Source: Protopterus annectens
Lineage: Eukaryota; Chordata; Ceratodontiformes; Protopteridae
Direction: 5' to 3'
Length of the DNA stretch: 64,000 nt
NCBI RefSeq assembly: GCF_019279795.1
Contig: NC_056743.1
Coordinates: 1,785,224,839 to 1,785,288,838, forward strand
A program made the position numbers and the translations under genes. This document shows positions 45,691 through 56,430 of this stretch, in pieces. Below the pieces are notes generated by a model. The model was not told the DNA's origin. It saw only the letters and a list, made by a program, of their open reading frames with translations, and did not search any database. Within the stretch, counting starts at the first letter, position 1, and the number at the start of each line of letters is the position of its first letter.

Positions 45691-48124
45691 AGACAGAACA
45701 GGGTGTATGATGACTGCTTAGGTCCACATGGGTGGGACAACAGGAATAAAGAAGAAGAGCCCATTCTAGACTTCTGTCTGGCAAATGGCTTTATAGTAGC
45801 CAGCACATGGTTCAGAAAGAGAGACAGTCACAAGATCACATACAAGAGTGCCCAACATGCAACTCAGGTGGACTTCCTCCTAGTAAGGAAAGGGCACTGA
45901 CATAGAATTAGTGATTGCAAAGTCATCCCCATCAAAACAATCGGTCCACAGCATAAAACACTAGTTGCCATAATCAGCTGCAAGCAATGGTCAAAGAAGG
46001 CTCTAAGGTCAACTGAGACCAGGCTGAAGACCTAGAAGTTGATGGGAGAGAAAGTACAACAGTTCAATGAATTATTCAGGGCTCTAGCGCTCCAAGAAGA
46101 GGAGGCAATAGGTGGAGCTGAAGAAGAATGGCAACACCTCAAAACAGCATGTGTGAGAGCTACAGAATAGATATGTGGCCAAAACAGATATGGAAATAAT
46201 AAAGAAAGCTGGTGGTGGAATGCAGAAGTCTAGGAAGCCATCAAAAGAAAGAAGCAGTGCAGGAAAAAGTCTGAGATAGAAAAGATGGACCAGGCTAGGA
46301 AGGAATACTGGTTGGTTAACAAAGAAGCTAAGAAAGGAGTTGCAAAAGCAAAGAACAGGGTATCGGAGACACTCTACCAGCTTCTGGAAAGTGACTCAGT
46401 AGGTAACACAAAGAAACTATATCAGATTGCAAGACAAAGACAGAAATATAAAGAAAATAGTCAGACACCCTTTATAAGGAATTCCGGTAACAACCTGCTC
46501 ATCAGTCCACAGAACATCAAAAGGCAGATGGAAGGAGTACTTTCAGCAGCTTCTGAATGAAGAAAACCCACAGAAGCTGTACTGCCCCAGACACAGTCTA
46601 CAATGAGAGAAGAAGAGGAGCCCACCATAGAAGAAATAAGAACAGCACTAAGGAAAATGAAGTCGGGGAAAACAGCAGGTTCAGATGAGGCAACATCAAA
46701 TATGATAAAGATGCTGGGTGAGAGAGGGGAGAAATGGCTCCTGAGGGTACTCGTAGCAGTGTGGAGGGAAGGCATATCCTAGGTGACTGGAGAATAAGCA
46801 CATTACTGCCAGTGTACAAGTACAAAGGGGACATTCACAACTGTAGACAGTACAGAGGTATCAAACTCCTGTCACACTGCATGAAAGTCCTGGACAGACT
46901 GATTGAGAAGCAGAGTAGTAGAAAGTAAAATAGAAGATGAGCAGTTCGGATTCAAATCAGGATGCAGCACAACTGATTTGATGTTTGCAAAGAGACAGAC
47001 AGTTGAAAAGAAGCTAGAAGAAAGGAAAGAGTCCAATTGATAATTTCTGGACTTGGAGAAAGCATATGACAAGGTCCCACGAAAGCTGATTTGGGCAGTA
47101 CTCCAGTGGTTTGAAGTCGCAGAAACATTGGTAGAATTAGTGCAGGCTGTCTACAAGGACCCAGTGACTCAAGTACGAACAGTGTTTGGTCTCACAGAGG
47201 GGTTCTCAGTGGGAGTGGATGTGCACCAGGGTCCAGCTCTGAGACCACTGCTGTTCATACTGGTGATGGACTACATTAGCAAGGTCAGAGGGGACTGATC
47301 AACAAGTTGCTGTATGCAGATGATGTGACATTACAGGCAGATTCTGAACCAGAACTTCAGCAAAGGACAGGGGAATGGGATGCAATACTGACGGCACATG
47401 GGATGAAACTAAGTACGGATAAGACAGTGGTAATGGCAGCAAACTGGGGAAATCAGAAGAAGGTGAGAACTGAGGTAGAAGGAAAGACAGTAGAACAGGT
47501 TAATAGCTTCAAGTATCTGGGAGGGGTGGTTGTTGAAAAGGGAAGTCTGAATGAAGAGGTCAAAGCTAAAATCAGTGCGGCTGCAGCCAATTGGCATAGA
47601 GTATCAGGTGTAGTCTATGACAGAAGAATGCCAAAGAAGCTGAAAAGTAAGGTGTACAAGACAGTGGTGTGACCGGTACTACTGTATGGTACAGAAACCT
47701 GGGCAGTAAAGGTAGAGCAGATAAGAAAGCTAGAGATGATGGAAATGAAGTGTCTGAGAAGGATGGGAGGATGCACACTGTGGGACAGATGAAGAAATGA
47801 GGACATAAGAGCAGAAACCAAAGTAGCTCCAATTGCAGAAAAGATCATGGTGAACAGACATTGGGGGTTTTGGCATATGTGCAGAAAAGCAGAAGACAGT
47901 CTGATGAAGGAGATTTGAGATAAACAAGAAGAAGGTTAGAGGAAACAAGGATGTCCAGCAAAGATGTGGATGAACTGTGTGAGAAAAGATCTGCGACAGT
48001 CAGGCATAAGTGTCGAAGAAGGCAGGAGCGTAGCACTGAATTGAGAAAGATGGCGACAGTTGATACAATACCTTGAACTCATGTAGAAAAATAAAAAAAG
48101 GGGGATTGATGATGATGATGATAA
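45690..48124 (+). mobile_element. RTE-clade LINE, copy 2, inserted in CR1
   Basis: The partial endonuclease ('EPILDFCLANGFIVASTWF', 'HATQVDFLLVRKGH') is at 45750-45897 and a coiled linker region at 46285-46560. The RT has 'LLPVYKYKGDIHNCRQYRGI' at 46805, motif A 'FLDLEKAYDKVPRKLIW' at 47045, motif B 'VDVHQGPALRPLLFILVMDY' at 47215 and motif C 'LLYADDVTLQAD' at 47307. The C-terminal 'MPKKLKSKVYKTVV' is at 47630. The 3' tail GGGGATTGATGATGATGATG ends at about 48124. 5'-truncated in the endonuclease, several stops, no lengthy intact frame. Confidence 0.8.
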
Positions 48125-49063
48125 TGTTCCCTATATCTAGACACAATCCATTTGTTTATAAGCTGTGCAATATAGAAAGACTTTCTTACAGCAACGGACA
48201 TATGTTAGTTAAAAGTTATGTCACTTTTCACATAAGTTGTCAATTCCCGAACTAATAGGTCAACTCTTAGGGGATATTTTCAATGTGGTAGTTCTCTGGG
48301 GTAGATGACTTTTCAAAGGATTCAATAATGCATTTTTTGGCATTTAGTTTCAATCCATGAGTTTAGCACTTTATTTATTTGGGGCAAACCTTCCTGCAGG
48401 ATGGCTAAGTCATTTAGTGAATCAATGGCTGTTCCTAGCCTGCAGTCATCTGTAAACTTAGTCAGACAGAGCCATTTGATATTGGCTTTTACTTCATAAA
48501 AGTAGATGCCAAACAGAATAGGTCCCAGCATAGAACCCTGAGGTCCTCTACTGGTGACTGTTCTCTTTGTGGAGGTAACTTCTCCTATTTTTGTTTCCTG
48601 TTTTTACCTGTGAGCCAGTTAACAATTCAGCAGGGGACATAGGGGTTTATTCCCAGTTTATTTAGCTTTCCTACTATACCTGAGTGGAGAATTGTGCCAA
48701 AAGCTATGACCAGGTCAAGGTATGTGGTGTGTACCATTTTGCCTTCATCCATTGCTTTGGTTCAAAAACGTCCAACAAGTTTAGTAATCATGACCTGTTC
48801 TTGATGAATCCAAACTGAGACAGGTCCAGTGTTTGGAGGTTGCCTATGTCCTGACTGATCATTTCCATGATAAGTCCTTACATGGCTTTTTATAGAAGAA
48901 TGGTCAAACATATGGGTCTGTAATTGGCTCGCTCTGTGGAAGGTCCATCCTTATGCATGGGAATGACTGTAGCTGTTCTCCATTTGCTGGGTACAAAACC
49001 TGTATGGAGGCTGAGATTGAACAGTGTTGTTAGGAGTGTGGCTAAATCATGCTTCATGTCATA
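48125..49063 (-). mobile_element. Nest host CR1, piece 2 (reverse transcriptase)
   Basis: On the minus strand: 'FVPSKWRTATVIPMHK' at about 49000, 'LDLSQFGFIKNRS' near 48810, motif B 'SMLGPILFGIYFYEV' at about 48530 and motif C 'KFTDDCRLG' near 48455. It is then read to 'LDIGNI' at 48130. Its upstream side joins, after removing the L2, to 'GPDNIPRSILN' in piece 3. Confidence 0.8.
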
Positions 49064-49212
49064 GTACTAACACTGCAGTTCTAACCTTTATAGATACTGT
49101 CAATAAAGCTAAAGATAATGGCAAACTAGTCTACTCCTTATTTCTAGACTTCTAAACCCTTTGACACAGTTTGTCACAGCAAACTTCTACTTCAGTTGCC
49201 CTCACTAATTCA

Positions 49213-49597
49213 GGTCTATATTAGATCACCGAACATTTAGGTAAGCGAACCATGATTAATCGACCCCATGTAAGCGAAAGCTTACAAAACCTAACTGTCA
49301 GAACAGCGATTTTTTTCCAAGGGAAAAAAATCGCTCTTCCAACAAAAAAAAAAAAAAAAGCACATTAAAACATGAGATTAAGTGGGGGGCTGTGCCCCAC
49401 ACACCTCCTACTTAAATATACCAACTCTGAGACCACACTACAGTGCCGAAAATGGCAAAGTACCGAAGCAGCCAAGCAAATTCTTTCCCAGGGAAAGAAT
49501 TCACTTACATGCCGCTTCGATATTTTGTAGTTTCGGTTTTGCCAGTTTGACTAAGACGCATTCGAAAACATGCATCTTCGGTCTGCTGATAGGAACC
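49213..49597 (+). mobile_element. MITE E3 (385 bp) with 9-bp target duplication
   Basis: Flanked by CACTAATTC at 49203-49211 and 49598-49606, one copy of which is native L2. The ends are GGTCTATATTAGATCACCGA and, inverted, GGTTCCTATCAGCAGACCGA. The interior is full of hairpins: GTAAGCGAAAGCTTAC, AGCGATTTTTTTCC with its inverse, and ATTCTTTCCCAGGGAAAGAAT. The family core is at about 49405-49450 (CCAACTCTGAGACCACACTA then CAGTGC). A 9-bp duplication fits Mutator-like elements; no transposase is present. Confidence 0.85.
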
Positions 49598-50965
49598 CAC
49601 TAATTCTATATCAACCCATCCTTCTATGGTTTAAACGCTACCTATCCAATAGGTATCAGTCAGTAAAAATGGAACTCAGTCCTCTTTCCATATGTCCCAG
49701 TCACCACCTGTGCACAACAAGACTCTATCCTTGGTCACCTCCTTTTTAACATTCTCACTAATACCCTCCACACATCCACATGACAAACCTCACTAACACA
49801 ATGTGCAAATGACTCCACACTCACATGCATATCTGACAACCTGGCACATCTCCAAAAAATTACTCAGGAAGCTTTAATAGACACTGAAACATGGCTTTGT
49901 AATAACAAATTACTTATTTTTTCACCAAATTCCATTTCATGAAAAAACAAAATGTAAAATCCTCTGTCTTAATAATTCAATAACACAACCATTGAAGTCA
50001 CTTCTCATGGCAAATTATTAGGGACAATAGTGGATGACAATCTGGCATTTTACCTGCATATACAAAACTCACTAAAAACTAAGGATGATTTTCAGAATGA
50101 AAAACATTCTCACCAACACAACTAAAGCTACACTTGTCACTACTTACCTCCTCCCCTCACTACTTTATGGTGATCCCATTCTTACTAACCTCTAGGCATC
50201 ACAAAAATAAAAACTTTAACAATGGTATAATAAATGGCTAAATTTGCAGCAAATACCCCTTTCAGAACCCATCACTGTACAGTACTAAAAGCCTAACTTG
50301 GTTAGAACTAACCCAACTAACGTACACACCACTTCTTCCCACCTATAAAATTATCCAGCATCCATCTGCTTGTTCAGCACTAAATACCATTCTACACAAC
50401 TACTGTATGTTCCCAGTTGGTAATTATATTCCAGTGGCCAAAAACTTATCTTTGCCCACAAACTTATCAAATCTTCTGGGCATGGTCTGTACCCGTATCA
50501 TGTTGCTAAGGCCTGGAACTCCTTAACGGTATCCATCAGGTCAATACTCTCCCTTCCAGCAGTCCTTTAAAACCATTCTGAAATACTTCCTAGCTAAAAT
50601 CTGTCTCTGTTCTGGATCAACCCCAAGATAACTAAATCACTAAATACGAACAAGTACCTATTTATATTTTACACCTCCTTACTATCTCTTATTCACTCAC
50701 TTTCTTTAATCACTTTCTCTCCCCTGACTCACTTTCTAAATATAACATAACCCTGTTTTTTCTCTCTTCATATTGCAATTCCTCTTTGTATTACACTAAC
50801 TTATATTTCATTTCTCTATAAACTGGCCAAAAATTCTCTAACTATTAAATTATTGGCATATAAGTTGCATCTATTTTTAAACGATGTTTTCACATTATGT
50901 CTAATTTAGTATAATTATGTAAACTGTAGATATTTTTGCATTATTTTCAAAGACTGCAAAACTTG

Positions 50966-51189
50966 TCTTCTTTCGGCTTTTCCCGTTTAGGGGTCGCCAC
51001 AGCGGAACTACGGTCTGCTAATGATTGGTAGTTGATTTTTACGTGCCGAGTTACCAGCCCTGATGCACAACCTTCAACGAAGGTATGCCCATTCACGCAT
51101 GTCTCCACGCAGAAGATGCTCTAGCTGAGAATCGAACCGGACAGCGTCTTACTGTGAGGCGACAACGCTACCACAGCACCACCACCGCG
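50966..51189 (-). mobile_element. Fish-type tRNA SINE inserted in L2 3' UTR
   Basis: On the minus strand: GTGGTGCTGTGGTAGCGTTG, TCGCCTCACAGTAAGACGC and CCGGTTCGATTCTC form a tRNA-like head. The body follows, ending in TTCCGCTGTGGCGACCCCT and AAAAGCCGAAAG, an end common to very widespread fish SINEs and related repeats. It lies inside the L2 3' UTR. A target duplication is not clear. Confidence 0.7.
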
Positions 51190-51312
51190 TGTACTTATTG
51201 TTATTAAATGTTTTGTAATACTTTGGAGCTTTTTCCCAGGCCTCTACTGAAATGGGGCACCTACCTAGTCGGACATTCCTGTTAATCAATTGTAAATAAA
51301 TAAATACATTTA

Positions 51313-51912
51313 AGATGGATCTAGGGATATTGTCAGGACCCAACTGTGCAGTATTTTTAGCTTTTAAGACTTGGTCTTTTGTGATAGCTGGAGGTGAGCC
51401 AGTTTCAGAAATATCTTGAGGGATAGTTAGCGGGAAGACAGGGTTAAAGTTAGAGCTAAATTTATTGGCCAGTAAGTTTGCTATATCTTCAGCCTTAGTG
51501 CAGGTAACATTATTCACAATCAACTCAGTGCATTGCTGTATTGAGCTTTTGAGATTACAAAAAAGGCCATGTGATTGTCTTTGGCTTGAGTAGCTATTTT
51601 AGCCTCAGACTTGACTTTGGTGGATTTTATTAAGCTCCAGAGTTATTTGTTTATTTTTGTGACAAGGCCTCTGACATTCTGGAAATTACTCTTCTTACTT
51701 TGGGTCAAAATTCTTTTCTTTTTATTGTAAATATTGTTGATATTATGGTTCCACCATGGAAGTCTGTTTACGGGATTTGCCCTGTGCTTGTTCTTATGGG
51801 GTACAGCTGCATCTATGCAGCTGTTTACATGCTGGTAAAGTGTGGTGGAATATGTTTCCATATATTCAGTGGAGTTAACTGGGTTTGGTGAGGATTTGAA
51901 GCTACCAATGTA
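51313..51912 (-). mobile_element. Nest host CR1, piece 3 (linker and RT start)
   Basis: On the minus strand 'LVASNPHQTQLTPLNIWK', 'INNIYNKKKRILTQS' and 'EDIANLLANKFSSNF', then 'LKAKNTAQLGPDNIPRSILN', ending at the L2 junction. Upstream it joins piece 4 in frame across the hAT insertion ('NYLLLSDT' plus 'LVASNP'). Confidence 0.8.
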
Positions 51913-52089
51913 CAAGGTGACCAATGGTCCCAGTTTTTCCAGGACAGTCCCAGTTTGGAAGTCTCTGTCCTGGAATCCCAAATGTTTCTTTGGGGTTCTG
52001 AAATGTCCCAGTTTAGTCTGAATGGTTTCCAACATTTGTAGTGCTGCTTCAGTGAGCGAACCAAAACAAAACCTTTAGACAGTTTCGTG

Positions 52090-52345
52090 GACGACAAAGG
52101 ATTCTGTTAGGTCCACAGTCAGAATATAAACAGGGCAGGTGGTGGGAAAGTTATATCCATGATAAGAAGAGGAGCTCCTTTAGTAGTCCAAGAAGAAAAA
52201 TATAAGCTGGGCAGGTACATATTGATCTGTGTCTATTGGATGGCAGAGCGGATTACTTTAGCAAATGTTTACTTGCCCCCCAAAAAACAAATTTAAATGA
52301 AATAAAACGAGTGTTGCAGACTGTTAGGTATGCAAACCTCTTGAT
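52090..52345 (+). mobile_element. L1-clade endonuclease fragment
   Basis: A reading 'GKVISMIRRGAPLVVQEEKY' followed by 'KLGRYILICVYWM' and 'RITLANVYLPP' matches the order of the L1 endonuclease core (G-V-A-I-L..., D-x-x-G-R-Y, T-L-x-N-V-Y-x-P). Too short to place further. Confidence 0.5.
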
Positions 52346-52370
52346 GCTGCTGCCAGGGATTACACTCACT

Positions 52371-52389
52371 CATCTCTCTCTCTCTCTCT

Positions 52390-52462
<73 letters not shown>
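52371..52462. repeat. (CT)n-(CA)n microsatellite
   Basis: TCTC run to 52390, then about 70 bp of CA; a second CT patch is at about 52608-52638. Confidence 0.97.
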
Positions 52463-52464
<2 letters not shown>

Positions 52465-52707
52465 TCACTCCCTCATTCATACATGCATTCACTCACACAT
52501 CACTCTCGCTCTCTCCCGATTTCTCACACACACCCATTTCCTCATTCATACATGCATTAACTCACAATTGCTATCACTCTCTCCCGATCTCTCACATACA
52601 CAGTCTCTTGCTTTCACTCTCTCTCTCTCTCTCTCTCAATCATACCTCTTAACCATACTTCTCAGATTTTCACAGAATGTCCACATTTTTTACTCATATT
52701 TTAGTCT

Positions 52708-53312
52708 AATAAAACAAAAGTCCATGCACTGAAGAAAAAACGGAGCGGTACAGGAGTATATTTTTAGTAAAAAACAAACGAAATTTTATTCAACAGATAA
52801 GCGCTTTCGCATATAAGCTTCTTCAGATCTTTAAAAACACATTTTCTTATGAGTACTTAAATACTTTCAGAAGATCTATTCATCCAATCAGGTTGTATAA
52901 TTAATTAGTATCTTAAAGCTGCATAAACTAAAAAAGCTTGAATACGATCATGCATCAACTCACATAAATGTATAAAAAATACATAGAATGTACATCAAAC
53001 ATTTCATAGACTACATCTGTCTTAATATATATAAAATGTATAAAAGATGTATAAAAAGTGCATAAAACTCAGGAATACATCATAATTCATGTGTAGAAAA
53101 TGTATATACACAGAGAATGGCAATATATTTAGTACAAAGAACATATCTATAAATAAGTGAATGTACAAAAGTTACTATTTAAATAATCACTGTTGCCTTC
53201 TCTATAATTATTAGTGAATATTCTGTAGCAATAGTCATTTTATATTTCTTCGTCTCTTAAGAACTGGTTTTATTGATGCTCTTTCATTAAGACCCTTCCC
53301 TCTGTCAGCCTG
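52708..53312 (-). repeat. PLE left inverted arm (pLTR-like)
   Basis: Reverse complement of 55826-56430. It includes the hammerhead-like motif (52794-52830, minus strand) and the AT-rich 3' UTR. From 53312 to about 53400 the inverted copy continues with C-terminal coding sequence that differs from the full-length copy ('TTIDIIIKNFWSRLQ' against 'YKEGNWIIKLQ'), so the two came from different source variants. Confidence 0.9.
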
Positions 53313-53419
53313 CAATCTAGACCAAAAGTTTTTAATAATAATATCAATAGTAGTATCAGTGGAATTTGTGATATCCCTTTTCCTCTGCCAGTTCATTTAG
53401 ACAGGGGGCAAAGAAGAGC

Positions 53420-55903
53420 ATGCTCAATGAGCCGTGGCAGACAGAAAAGGAAAAATTCGGAGGAACATCCATCCCCTCAAACAATCAAGAAAATGTGGGG
53501 GAAAGGCAACAAACCTTAACTGATAGTTATACTATGTATAAGTCTTCTAGTACTGAAATAAGCGAACAAGCTGAAACAAAAAGAATTGAAGGAATTGATT
53601 TGATAATATGTAATATATCCTCCTATAGACTATCACAGCATGATGAAAGTTTATTACAGAAGGGTCTTACTTTTATTCCTAGAACCTGCAGTAGTCAGGC
53701 AGACACTATTACAGATTTAAAGGTATTCTGTAGAAATGTGATGTTGAAGCTGATTTTTTCACAACAAACTAATAATATCACTGACAAAGACAACAGTGAA
53801 TCATATAATTTTAAGAATTTGAGCAATTTTATACCCATAAATCATCCTTTAGTAGAGGCTTATTTTAAGCTTACTGAAGAGGAGCTTTTTGAATATTTCA
53901 ACAAGTTGGATATATTCAAGAAGTATAGATATAGGGACAATCTTAGCTCACAAGAAAGGCAGAGCTTACGACATTTACAGCTTAATACCACTATTACAAT
54001 TAAACCTGCTGATAAAGGAGGGAAGATTGAAATTATGGATACCAGTCATTATACCAGAGCTATGAAACATCTCTTAGATGATAAGTTTTATAAAACGATT
54101 ACGACAGAACAAATTCAAGATATTATAAGATATGTAACAGATACACTATTAGATATACATAAAGGTGGCATTATTAATAAAGAACTGTTTGATTTTTTAT
54201 TGATTAAGACTCCATCTATCCCTGTCATACATGGTCTGCCCAAAATACACAAAAACCTTTGGGACCCACCTTTAAGACCGATAGTATCAGGTCAAGGTTG
54301 GATAACCGAACACTTGTCTGTATTTGTTGAGAAACATCTTAGATCAGTACTTGATAGTAATAGTTATGTACTTAGAGATACTAAACAATTTCTTATTGAT
54401 CTATACGATTATTTGAGAGATGTTACTGATATTGAAGATATTATTTTTATCACATTTGACGTTCAATCTTTATTTACCATAATACCGAATGGATTAGGTA
54501 TCCAATACATTACTGATTATTTAAAGGGACATAGTAACTATTCTGATATATCAATAGATCTTATTTCATGTCTACTAGAGCTAGTTTTAGAAAATAACCT
54601 GTTCATGTATGAAGATACTTTCTATAAACAACAAGATGGGGTGGCCATGGGCACCCCATGTGCAAACAGCTATGCTAACATGTTCCTAGCCCATTGGGAA
54701 GAAATTGTGTTGTTTCAAGTCACTGAATTCAAGGAACATATTAAATTTTATCAACGTTTTGTCAATGATCTGTTTGCTTTATGGAAGGGGCCAGCACATT
54801 TACTTGACACTTTATTTGAGAAGATGAATACCCTCACAGATTTTTTGAAATTTACTATGAGTAACTCTAGGCATAGGATAGATTTCCTTGATTTATATAT
54901 AGAGAATTTACCAAATGGAATAATAAATACTGGTATCTATAGGAAATCATGCCATAGTAATACATTCTTATTAAGATCTAGTATGCATCCATCATATGTA
55001 TTCAGAAATATTGTAAAAGGGCAGAGCATTAGAGCCTCCAGGTTGAATCCCTCTATGGATGGACTAAAGAAAGAGTTAGCAGACTTGGAAGTTAAGTTAT
55101 TACAGAGAGGTTATCATGAAACAGATATTACTAGACATCTGAATGCCATCCCTTCTTTGAGACAGAATATAGCAGCACCCTACTTTGGACCGGTAGTTAC
55201 CAGTGAGTCTAAAAAGTTGAGTAATATCTCATCTATTGTAAAGATTCCGTCTTTCTTTACCTCAGACCATATACATATAAGAGACATACTTACTAAACAC
55301 TGGTCCATTCTACATACGGATGAAAACATCAAAAAGATAGTGGGTGAGGAACCACATTTCTTATTCAGAAATAAAAAGAATCTGAAGAGGCTTCTATGCT
55401 ATCCTATGAATAATAACAATATTTTGACAGCCAGTAAGGGACACACAATGCCATGTGGACAGTGTAACTTCTGTATATACATAGATGAACAGGAAGTGTT
55501 CATCCACCCAGATTTACATAGGGAGTTCAGAATGTCTGCAACAGTGACCTGCATGACTCCCCATTTAATTTATTTAGCTGTCTGCCAGCTTTGTTCATCC
55601 TACTATGTAGGGAAAACTAATAGAGTCTTTAAGGACTGTATAAGTGAACATATATACCACATTAGAAAGGGCACAATGCATAATGCCCTAGCTAAACATG
55701 TTGCACAATGTGGTGAGGCACACAAATTTTTATTTAGAGCCTTGGAAACTATACTACCAAGTAAGCGTGGAGGAGATATCAAGACTTATAGAGAATATAA
55801 GGAAGGGAATTGGATTATTAAATTACAGGCTGACAGAGGGAAGGGTCTTAATGAAAGAGCATCAATAAAACCAGTTCTTAAGAGACGAAGAAATATAAAA
55901 TGA
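53420..55903 (+). CDS. Penelope-like reverse transcriptase with GIY-YIG endonuclease
   Basis: 827 codons, open throughout. Residues ~200-235 carry the PLE block 'KPADKGGKIEIMD'. Next comes 'HGLPKIHK...RPIVSGQG' (~280-305). RT motif A 'TFDVQSLFTIIP' has Asp347, motif B 'DGVAMGTPCANS' is at ~406-417, and motif C reads 'FYQRFVNDLF' at ~444-453. A Cys cluster 'CGQCNFC' is near 678 and a GIY-YIG domain starts at 718 (YLAVCQLCSSYYVGKTNR, then ISEH). The C-terminus is 'GLNERASIKPVLKRRRNIK'. The Cys cluster before the nuclease suggests the Neptune-like branch. Two key sites deviate: Asn449 where the first Asp of YxDD is expected, and Cys in the usual Arg place of 'R-x-x-E-H'. The protein is thus probably inactive although its frame is intact. 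The ATG at 53420 is simply the first in the open frame and the true start is uncertain. Confidence 0.85.
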   Translation: MLNEPWQTEKEKFGGTSIPSNNQENVGERQQTLTDSYTMYKSSSTEISEQAETKRIEGIDLIICNISSYRLSQHDESLLQKGLTFIPRTCSSQADTITDLKVFCRNVMLKLIFSQQTNNITDKDNSESYNFKNLSNFIPINHPLVEAYFKLTEEELFEYFNKLDIFKKYRYRDNLSSQERQSLRHLQLNTTITIKPADKGGKIEIMDTSHYTRAMKHLLDDKFYKTITTEQIQDIIRYVTDTLLDIHKGGIINKELFDFLLIKTPSIPVIHGLPKIHKNLWDPPLRPIVSGQGWITEHLSVFVEKHLRSVLDSNSYVLRDTKQFLIDLYDYLRDVTDIEDIIFITFDVQSLFTIIPNGLGIQYITDYLKGHSNYSDISIDLISCLLELVLENNLFMYEDTFYKQQDGVAMGTPCANSYANMFLAHWEEIVLFQVTEFKEHIKFYQRFVNDLFALWKGPAHLLDTLFEKMNTLTDFLKFTMSNSRHRIDFLDLYIENLPNGIINTGIYRKSCHSNTFLLRSSMHPSYVFRNIVKGQSIRASRLNPSMDGLKKELADLEVKLLQRGYHETDITRHLNAIPSLRQNIAAPYFGPVVTSESKKLSNISSIVKIPSFFTSDHIHIRDILTKHWSILHTDENIKKIVGEEPHFLFRNKKNLKRLLCYPMNNNNILTASKGHTMPCGQCNFCIYIDEQEVFIHPDLHREFRMSATVTCMTPHLIYLAVCQLCSSYYVGKTNRVFKDCISEHIYHIRKGTMHNALAKHVAQCGEAHKFLFRALETILPSKRGGDIKTYREYKEGNWIIKLQADRGKGLNERASIKPVLKRRRNIK

Positions 55904-56430
55904 CTATTGCTACAGAATGTTCACTAATAATTATAAAGAAGGCAACAGTGATTATTTAAATAGTAACTTTTGTACATTCACTTATTTAAAGATATGTTCT
56001 TTGTACTAAATATATTGCCATTCTCTGTGTATATACATTTTCTACACATGAATTATGATATATTCCTGAGTTTTATGCACTTTTTATACATCTTTTATAC
56101 ATTTTATATATATTAAGACAGATGTAGTCTATGAAATGTTTGATGTACATTATATGTATTTTTTATACATTTATGTGAGTTGATGCATGATCGTATTCAA
56201 GCTTTTTTAGTTTATGCAGCTTTAAGATACTAATTAATTATACAACCTGATTGGATGAATAGCTCTTCTGAAAGTATTTAAGTACTCATAAGAAAATGTG
56301 TTTTTAAAGATCTGAAGAAGCTTATATGCGAAAGCGCTTATCTGTTGAATAAAATTTAGTTTGTTTTTTACTAAAAATATACTCCTGTTCCGCTCCATTT
56401 TTTCTCCAGTGCATGGACTTTTGTTTTACT
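55826..56430 (+). repeat. PLE right arm: C-terminal codons and 3' UTR
   Basis: Partner of the inverted arm at 52708-53312. Contains the stop at 55903, an AT-rich UTR with many TATACATTT-like words, the hammerhead-like motif at 56308-56344, then GAATAAAATTTAG and the terminus CAGTGCATGGACTTTTGTTT. Confidence 0.9.
56308..56344 (+). ncRNA. Hammerhead-like motif in PLE terminus (degenerate)
   Basis: AGAT then CTGAAGA (matches the CUGANGA core), a short weak stem II (GC with GC), GAAA, minimal GCGC stem III, CTT and ATCT pairing with AGAT. It has the same order and the same GAAAGCGCT word as the motif at 17942-17976. An extra A between core and stem II and the 2-bp stem II make activity doubtful. 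The left arm holds the inverted copy at 52794-52830. Confidence 0.45.

Larger units (their letters stand above)
49064..51312 (+). mobile_element. L2-clade LINE, 5'-truncated, inserted in CR1
   Basis: Plus-strand RT: 'STNTAVLTFIDTVNKAKDNG' and 'KLVYSLFLDF' at 49065-49150. After MITE E3 come 'WFKRYLSNRYQSV', 'GHLLFNILTNTLHT' and a YADDSTL relic (CANDSTL) at 49640-49830, and the thumb to about 50550. The 3' UTR ends in TAAATAAATAAATAC at 51312. Removing E3 gives the run 'LPSLILYQPILLWFKRYLSN', a good L2 reading. A fish-type SINE sits in the 3' UTR. Several stops are present. Confidence 0.75.
52708..56430 (+). mobile_element. Penelope-like element with inverted terminal arms
   Basis: The right terminus (55826-56430) is repeated in inverted orientation at 52708-53312, nearly identical over about 600 bp. 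The left arm also contains, on the minus strand, the final codons of another PLE copy: '...NFWSRLQADRGKGLNERASI' and on to the stop. It is therefore a 5'-truncated inverted copy lying head-on to the full-length one. Partial copies attached in direct or inverted orientation are a known habit of Penelope-like elements. The unit sits inside the hAT-like element. Confidence 0.85.
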
